From Pseudomonadota bacterium (GTDB lineage: Bacteria > Pseudomonadota > Gammaproteobacteria > Pseudomonadales > Halieaceae), in contig JAUVBI010000020.1 in the NCBI GenBank assembly GCA_030591305.1, positions 1 through 21,076 on the forward strand: a stretch of DNA of 21,076 bases, read 5' to 3'. Made by a program: the position numbers and the translations under genes. The notes under the pieces were generated by a model. That model did not search any database. It saw only the letters and a list, made by a program, of their open reading frames with translations, and was not told the origin of the DNA. Below, piece after piece: positions 16,510-21,076 of this stretch (the stretch's first letter is position 1; every line of letters starts with the position of its first letter).

Positions 16510-17424
16510 TTATTTCTCCAATGTCCAACTAAATTCTAAAGCTTTTACCATATCAGATATTGCCCTGTTGATAGGACAGGGTACACCCAGGCCCTCCCCT
16601 ATTGTGGCAACTCCGCCATTAATGCTGTCGATTTCTGTAATACGTCTGGCCTCTACATCTTGTAGCATGCTGGGTTTGTGCAGATAGGCAACTCTTTTGC
16701 CGTAGTCAATCATCTCCTCTGGGTCTTTTTCAAGAACCACACCCAGAGCGTCCGCCACTGCCACACCTTCTTGTGCCACGGCGCTCATCAGGTCGCGAAC
16801 CTGCTCACAGTTAATTCCGTGGGGCAGACGAGTAAGCGCGGCAAGACCGTTGGATGCACAGTTAAATATAACCTTGGTCCACATGGCTCCCCGGGGATCA
16901 GCCAGAGATTCTGTCTCGTGACCACCTCGGCTTAACGCCTCAGCAAGACGGTCACATTCTTCCTGTGTAGCAGGCTTGCCATCAAAGGGGCCAATAGTGG
17001 TCAACCCTTTGGTGTCCTGGTTGCATACTCCCGGCTCGATTATATGCCCCGCGGGAAATGTTGTACCCATAATCACCCGGGGTACATACTCGGCAACAAT
17101 CTCTTCACTGCCAACACCATTTTGTACGGAGCAGACAGCGCCATCAACAAAGATATGAGCCACAGACTCCATGGCGGCTCGGGTGTGCAGGGTTTTGGAA
17201 GCGATAATCCCGTACTCACAGGGAGGAATATCAGCGGCATTGCTGCGCGCATTAATTTTTACGACGAAATCACTTTCACCGGTCAGGCGTAAGCCATTTT
17301 TATTAATGGCATCCACGTGCGCCTCATAGGGGTCATAGGCCCAGACTTCAACATCCTCAAGCCGGCCCAGATGTGCCGCAAACAGGCTGCCTATAGCGCC
17401 ACAACCGATAATACAAACCTTCAT
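16510..17424 (-). CDS. Ketopantoate reductase-family dehydrogenase, copy 1
   Basis: A 304-residue member of the ApbA/PanE family. Rossmann motif GCGAIG at 7-12, Asn103 (VQNGVG), catalytic Lys184 (WTKVIFNCASN) and Glu264 (ITEIDSINGG) are all in their usual places, so it should be an active NAD(P)-dependent 2-hydroxyacid/2-oxoacid oxidoreductase. Loss of a loop or ligand is not evident. AGGAGAG lies 4 bases before the ATG. It follows a paralogue on the same strand after 67 bases and is coupled to the M24 gene. Such context, with FAH and M20 enzymes divergent, argues for a catabolic 2-oxoacid or beta-hydroxyacid step rather than pantothenate synthesis, where panE normally stands alone or near panB/panC. 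The substrate is unknown. Confidence 0.9.
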   Translation of the reverse strand: MKVCIIGCGAIGSLFAAHLGRLEDVEVWAYDPYEAHVDAINKNGLRLTGESDFVVKINARSNAADIPPCEYGIIASKTLHTRAAMESVAHIFVDGAVCSVQNGVGSEEIVAEYVPRVIMGTTFPAGHIIEPGVCNQDTKGLTTIGPFDGKPATQEECDRLAEALSRGGHETESLADPRGAMWTKVIFNCASNGLAALTRLPHGINCEQVRDLMSAVAQEGVAVADALGVVLEKDPEEMIDYGKRVAYLHKPSMLQDVEARRITEIDSINGGVATIGEGLGVPCPINRAISDMVKALEFSWTLEK

Positions 17425-17491
17425 ATAACTCTCCTGGAAAGCGACAGTGTAAACGTCACCCTAATCATAAATAATTTTGTGTTTTTGAGCT

Positions 17492-18475
17492 CTAGTGCTC
17501 GCCCGGCTTTAGAGACCAGCCTTTTTCGATCCCCTTCACCAGGCGATACAGTGTTTCATGATAAGGAGCGGGCACACCAACGCTGTGGGCAGCGCGAACA
17601 ATAGAGCCTGTAATCCAGTCCACTTCGGTATAATTTTTATGGCGTACATCATCCAGCATGGAGGTAATATGAGCGTATACATCACTGCCGTGACTTCCGC
17701 CCTGGGTGACCGCCTTGCAATTCATGGCCCAGGGGTCGCTGCTGAGCTCAATGCCCTGCGCCCGGGCAATCGCAACGCCCTCCTCCATCATATTTCGTAC
17801 GAGATTACCAAGATCTGAAAGCTCTTCGGTGTCGGCATAAAATGGCACGTGGGGCGTATCTGTCACCGCTCCGATTGCATTCACAGCTGAATTGAAAATC
17901 AGTTTTGACCACTGCACCGGGCGTAAATCCTCATAGGCTTCACATATCAGCCCCGAGCGATTAATGAGTTCCTCTACCTGCTTGATACAGCCGTAACCGG
18001 GATTGTCGACTTCAACATCCCAGGGGCCTATCCAGGTGGGGGTGTCCAGTTCATAATCAACGTGAATGTCTGATTTTCTAACCCCGGACATAAAAGTCAG
18101 GCCAGCAATAATAGGCCAGTCACCCAATTCCCTCACCAGGCGTTCACAGCCCATACCATTTTGTATCATCATAACCATGGCATTGGGGAAACAGCCCTTG
18201 AATTTGGTCACGCTGGCTTCAACCGCTATCGTCTTGGTGGCGATAATTACCAGGTCGACATCACCCAGGTCAGCCGGGTTTGTAGATGCCAGAACACGGG
18301 CGTGCACGTCAGATTTTCCGGTGACCCGCAAGCCTTTTTCATTCAACTCCCGGGCGTGCTCCTCACGGCGTACCAAAACGGTCATGGTAATCCCGGGCAA
18401 GGCGCCAATATGGCCTACCAGCAAACTGCCAATAGCGCCGGCACCAACGACACAAACTCTGCTTATTTCTTGCAC
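17492..18475 (-). CDS. Ketopantoate reductase-family dehydrogenase, copy 2
   Basis: A 327-residue paralogue of the next gene. Rossmann motif GAGAIG (11-16), Asn106 (IQNGMG), catalytic Lys191 (QWSKLIFNSAVN) and Glu284 (YTEVDWITG) are retained. The GLRVTGKSD segment closely parallels GLRLTGESD of copy 1, so the pair probably arose by tandem duplication and then diverged. The start is GTG at 18475: an in-frame TAG sits two codons upstream and the nucleotide fold begins at residue 7, so no other start is possible. Its GGAG is 12 bases away, a long spacing that suggests weak initiation. It follows the AraC-type gene by 142 bases. The two enzymes may act on successive intermediates or form a mixed dimer (inference). 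Confidence 0.9.
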   Translation of the reverse strand: MQEISRVCVVGAGAIGSLLVGHIGALPGITMTVLVRREEHARELNEKGLRVTGKSDVHARVLASTNPADLGDVDLVIIATKTIAVEASVTKFKGCFPNAMVMMIQNGMGCERLVRELGDWPIIAGLTFMSGVRKSDIHVDYELDTPTWIGPWDVEVDNPGYGCIKQVEELINRSGLICEAYEDLRPVQWSKLIFNSAVNAIGAVTDTPHVPFYADTEELSDLGNLVRNMMEEGVAIARAQGIELSSDPWAMNCKAVTQGGSHGSDVYAHITSMLDDVRHKNYTEVDWITGSIVRAAHSVGVPAPYHETLYRLVKGIEKGWSLKPGEH

Positions 18476-18617
18476 GGCTTGCTATTTCTCCAAAAAAGTG
18501 AAAATGGTGCCCGAACGGCTCCACGATAACGATAGAATCAAGAGGGAATCATAGATCGGAGCTAGAGGCATGTCTTGCTTCTTACTGCATCAATAGTTGA
18601 CTCGGGGTGCGTGCTTT

Positions 18618-19583
18618 TCAGGCAGGCTTGTCGGCCTGGTCCTGAACAAGCTGACGAAGCTTACTGGGTGAAATATCAAAGCGGGTTTTAAAGGCACGAC
18701 TGAAATGTGCCGGATCGTTAAAGCCCCTGCGATAAGCGATCTCACTAACCCGCATATGGCTAATAGCAGGATCCAGTAGATCCTCCCTGGTCGCCTTGAG
18801 GCGACGTTCCCATATCCATTTAGAGACCGTTACTCCTGCCTGGTGGAACAAACTGTGCAAATAGCGAATTGAAATACCGTTGGCAACAGCGATTTTCTCC
18901 GGTGTCAGCTCACAATCGACAAAGTTTGCCTCCATAAACTCGAGAATTCGGCGGAAAAGTGCCGATTGCTTGGCGTGCTGCTGCTCGTAATCCTGGTCAA
19001 CCTCAGAGCGAAGCATAGTAGCCGTGAGTTCTAACAGGCACTCAGCCAGCGTATATTGCTCGGTGATAGCAAGCTTGTCTGCCTCAAACGCCAAGGATTT
19101 GAGCATTACATGCACAATTGTTGCGACCCCACACGCCGGCATAGACCGGGGGTGAAATGTTCGCTGCCCCTGATGCGCCTGAACCCGCTCTTTATAGACC
19201 TCGTTAGGTATATGCAAAACCAGCCTGCGGCTCTGCTGTGTATGAATTATCGTATAGGGTTCACCTGCTGACATGATGGCCAGACTTCCTGGGTGTTGCG
19301 TGAACTCGAGCTCTCCCTGTTTAACAATAACTGAGCCCTCCACCTGGGTGGCCAGCAAAAAATCATCATTCGAGTCCTTGTCTATATCCTCCATGCGACG
19401 ATATATGGCAATAGGGTCAATGCAAATATCAAACAGCTCCAACTTGCCCAGGGGCAATTCACGGCATGAAAAATTCTGTATGGGTTTACCCCGCTGCTCC
19501 GTTCCCACGTTAACATGGGCCCGACGCACGGTATCAACCAGCATGTCGCCTTCTACAGAGGGTCTGGAGGTGCTGCCAACCAT
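18618..19583 (-). CDS. AraC-family transcriptional regulator (FeaR/AraC_binding_2-like)
   Basis: A 321-residue regulator. Residues ~30-205 resemble the cupin-like sensor of FeaR-type AraC proteins (FLLATQVEGSVIVKQG, GSLAIMSAGEPYTI). Residues ~215-315 are the paired helix-turn-helix (ELTPEKIAVANGISIRYLHSLF; SEIAYRRGFNDPAHFSRAFKTRF). AGGA lies 6 bases before the ATG. It lies between two arms of a catabolic module: the same-strand dehydrogenase-M24 genes and the divergent FAH-M20 genes 180 bases away. It is therefore the probable activator of both. FeaR-like sensors often respond to aromatic or amine-derived compounds, but the effector here cannot be read from the sequence. Confidence 0.93.
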   Translation of the reverse strand: MVGSTSRPSVEGDMLVDTVRRAHVNVGTEQRGKPIQNFSCRELPLGKLELFDICIDPIAIYRRMEDIDKDSNDDFLLATQVEGSVIVKQGELEFTQHPGSLAIMSAGEPYTIIHTQQSRRLVLHIPNEVYKERVQAHQGQRTFHPRSMPACGVATIVHVMLKSLAFEADKLAITEQYTLAECLLELTATMLRSEVDQDYEQQHAKQSALFRRILEFMEANFVDCELTPEKIAVANGISIRYLHSLFHQAGVTVSKWIWERRLKATREDLLDPAISHMRVSEIAYRRGFNDPAHFSRAFKTRFDISPSKLRQLVQDQADKPA

Positions 19584-19663
19584 TTATTATCCTGAGCCGT
19601 TGTTTGATAAATAAAGGCAGAGTATTGAACCTGATGCGCGCAGAGTCAACCTTTTACACGTTC

Positions 19664-19686
19664 GCGGGCAATGCAATTATTGCGGG
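19664..19686. promoter_or_regulatory. Candidate operator in the divergent AraC/FAH intergenic region
   Basis: GCGGG occurs at 19664-19668 and again at 19682-19686 (18-base period). They flank an inverted repeat GCAAT (19668-19672) / ATTGC (19679-19683). It sits midway between the regulator and the FAH gene, where an AraC-type protein would bind. Pattern seen; function inferred. Confidence 0.35.
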
Positions 19687-19750
19687 TGAAAACTATCATT
19701 TAGAACTACAATCTACCGCTTAGATTGTCCACCACCGTCGAAATCTACTC

Positions 19751-19755
19751 GAGGA
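19751..19755 (+). promoter_or_regulatory. Ribosome binding site fixing the FAH start at 19764
   Basis: GAGGA lies 8 bases before the ATG at 19764. An in-frame TTG at 19725 would add 13 residues with no family similarity. Confidence 0.65.
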
Positions 19756-19763
19756 ACCAGAGC

Positions 19764-20666
19764 ATGAAGCTTTCTACTTTTATCATCAAGGCCACCGACA
19801 CCAGAACGGTGGGCGTATATCGAGACGGAAAGTATCTAGACCTCGTAGCAGCTGAAGCGTCGACACCAAATACCATGGTCAAAATTCTTGAAGGTGGTGC
19901 AGCTGCCCTGCAAAAAATACAGGAGACCGTCGCTTCCGCCGGTAGCCAGCATACCTACAGTGCAGAAGAGGTTGAACTGCAGTCTCCCGTACGTCCTGGG
20001 AAAATTATCCACACCTCCTGCAACTTTGACGCTCATCTGAGTGAGTTGGAGGGCTGGGAGGCTGAGGAGTGGAAGGATCACGGCTGGGATAAATTTCACT
20101 TCGAACACCCCACGGGCTTCCTGGAAGCGCCTTCCTGCATCGTTGGCTCTGGCGTAGGCATTGAAATTCCACGCTTCACAGAACAACTGGACTATGAGAT
20201 TGAGGTGGGTATTGTCATTGGCAAAACCTGTAAAAATGCCACTGTCGAAGAAGCGATGGATTATGTGGCCGGGCTGATGATTTTCAATGACGTTTCCGCC
20301 CGTGACATACAGGCCCGTGAACACGCCAATAACGTTATCCTTATGGGCAAGAGCTTTGACGGTTCCTGCCCTTTTGGTCCCTGGCTGGTAACCCTGGACG
20401 AGTTGCAAGACCCAAATAATCTCGGTATGGAAATGTACCTCAACGGTGAGATGCGCCAAAAATCCAACACCAATGCCACCCACTACAACATCGCCGAACT
20501 GGTTTCCTGGTGGTCACAAATGACTCTTGAGCCAGGCGATGTCATCACAACAGGTAGCCCTCCAGGCGTTATTTCCGGCATGAAGGAGCCCGTGTGGATG
20601 AAGTCTGGGGACGTGATGGAATGTCATGTGGAAGGGCTGGGCTGTCTCGTAACACCTGTTCTTTAA
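19764..20666 (+). CDS. Fumarylacetoacetate hydrolase-family enzyme
   Basis: A 300-residue member of the FAH superfamily (hydrolases, decarboxylases and isomerases of 2,4-dioxo acids). Counted from ATG 19764, the metal ligands are Glu145 and Glu147 (DYEIEVGIVIG) and Asp176 (FNDVSARD). The catalytic pair His91/Glu94 lies in CNFDAHLSE. The core continues with KSFDGSCPFGPWLVT and ITTGSPPGV. Oddities: the usual GxNYxxH is CNFDAH, about 20 extra acidic and aromatic residues follow it, and the Lys of the common FxKP motif appears replaced by Glu121 (FLEAPS). Acid chemistry may therefore differ from FAHD1 or HpcE. It is divergent from the AraC-type gene and followed 33 bases later by an M20 gene, so the two form an operon. 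Exact reaction unknown. Confidence 0.92.
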   Translation: MKLSTFIIKATDTRTVGVYRDGKYLDLVAAEASTPNTMVKILEGGAAALQKIQETVASAGSQHTYSAEEVELQSPVRPGKIIHTSCNFDAHLSELEGWEAEEWKDHGWDKFHFEHPTGFLEAPSCIVGSGVGIEIPRFTEQLDYEIEVGIVIGKTCKNATVEEAMDYVAGLMIFNDVSARDIQAREHANNVILMGKSFDGSCPFGPWLVTLDELQDPNNLGMEMYLNGEMRQKSNTNATHYNIAELVSWWSQMTLEPGDVITTGSPPGVISGMKEPVWMKSGDVMECHVEGLGCLVTPVL

Positions 20667-20699
20667 CTATTCAGCAAACAAAGGAGCTGGAGACGTAAA

Positions 20700-21076
20700 A
20701 TGAATACTGCAAACCCACAACTGGTTCAAAAAGCCATAGACCTCATCGATCGGGACAGACTGGTAAAGCTGGTCATGGATCTTGTCGACATCCCCAGCCC
20801 TACAGGCTATGAAGGGGATTGCGCCCGTGCTGTTAATGAAGTCCTGCAAGGTGCAAACTTCGATTCAGTACTCCAGCCCATAGGCGATGAACGCTATAAC
20901 GCAGTGGGGCGCCTGCAGGGGCAAGGTGGCGGCAAATCATTAATGTTTAACGGCCACCTGGACACTTCATTTGGCCCTGAACAGGCTCACCGGGGCCTGG
21001 GTTACCAGTGCAAGGGCACTCTGGTAGATAATGAGTGGATATACGGCATGGGTACTTTCAATATGAAAAGCGCCAT
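20700..21076 (+). CDS. M20-family amidohydrolase/peptidase, N-terminal part (cut by window edge)
   Basis: Starts at ATG 20700 with GGAG 7 bases upstream and runs off the window after 125 codons. His86 and Asp88 in NGHLDT are the first metal-site motif of M20 enzymes (ArgE, DapE, carboxypeptidase G2, acetylornithine deacetylase-like). The second motif, usually G-x-x-D-M-K, here reads GTFNMKSA, with Asn121 where the metal-bridging Asp is expected. Dimetal binding may thus be altered, or this may be a subgroup that tolerates Asn. It is downstream of the FAH gene by 33 bases and probably co-transcribed. The expected role is hydrolysis of an N-acyl or peptide-like amide bond. The C-terminal metal ligands and lid domain are outside the window. 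Confidence 0.88.
   Translation, partial: MNTANPQLVQKAIDLIDRDRLVKLVMDLVDIPSPTGYEGDCARAVNEVLQGANFDSVLQPIGDERYNAVGRLQGQGGGKSLMFNGHLDTSFGPEQAHRGLGYQCKGTLVDNEWIYGMGTFNMKSA

Noticed and set aside
19836..20483. A 215-codon minus-strand open frame opposite the FAH gene
   Set aside because: The opposite strand encodes a clear FAH enzyme with intact motifs; the antisense translation resembles no family I recognise.
1..21076. CRISPR array, tRNA/rRNA genes, insertion sequence or integrase
   Set aside because: No regularly spaced repeats, cloverleaf-like gene, transposase or integrase motif was seen anywhere in the window.

Overview
The window reads as accessory catabolic DNA from a free-living, probably marine gammaproteobacterium. 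This is inferred from three TonB-dependent outer-membrane receptor (TBDR) C-termini, lipoprotein-anchored hydrolases, AraC- and PaaX-type regulators and densely packed metabolic genes. The species cannot be named from the sequence alone. I see no rRNA, tRNA, CRISPR array, transposase or integrase.

Left half (1-11.4 kb): two convergent operons with a similar plan. The plus-strand one enters at the left edge as the end of a TBDR. A Rho-independent terminator follows, then a 1315-codon reading frame joining a lipoprotein penicillin G acylase to a complete amidase-signature amidase. The minus-strand one starts at about 11.38 kb with a complete TBDR. It continues through a terminator into a lipoprotein amidohydrolase (YtcJ-like), a second amidase-signature amidase and a class II histone-deacetylase-like amidohydrolase. 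The two operons meet at 4.3 kb. The likely job is import of amide-type compounds and hydrolysis at the cell surface and in the cytoplasm.

Middle (11.6-15.3 kb): an AraC/OruR-type regulator (minus), a terminator next to a short remnant of a third TBDR C-terminus, paaK (phenylacetate-CoA ligase, minus) and, divergently, paaX (phenylacetyl-CoA-responsive repressor, plus). Penicillin G acylase releases phenylacetate from N-phenylacetyl amides and PaaK activates phenylacetate, so the two could form one scavenging route. The ring-oxidation genes of the paa pathway are not in the window.

Right half (15.3-21.1 kb): an AraC-type regulator sits at the centre of a second catabolic module. On the minus strand follow two tandem ketopantoate-reductase-family dehydrogenases and a creatinase-like M24 protein with unusual metal-site residues. 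Divergently on the plus strand lie a fumarylacetoacetate-hydrolase-family enzyme and an M20 amidohydrolase cut by the window edge. The substrate is not recognisable, and several active-site substitutions make this module a candidate for undescribed chemistry.

The most notable single item is the acylase-amidase junction. One base fewer in an A7 tract would end the acylase at a TGA overlapping the amidase ATG (ATGA), so the fusion is either genuine, slippage-controlled, or a one-base indel.
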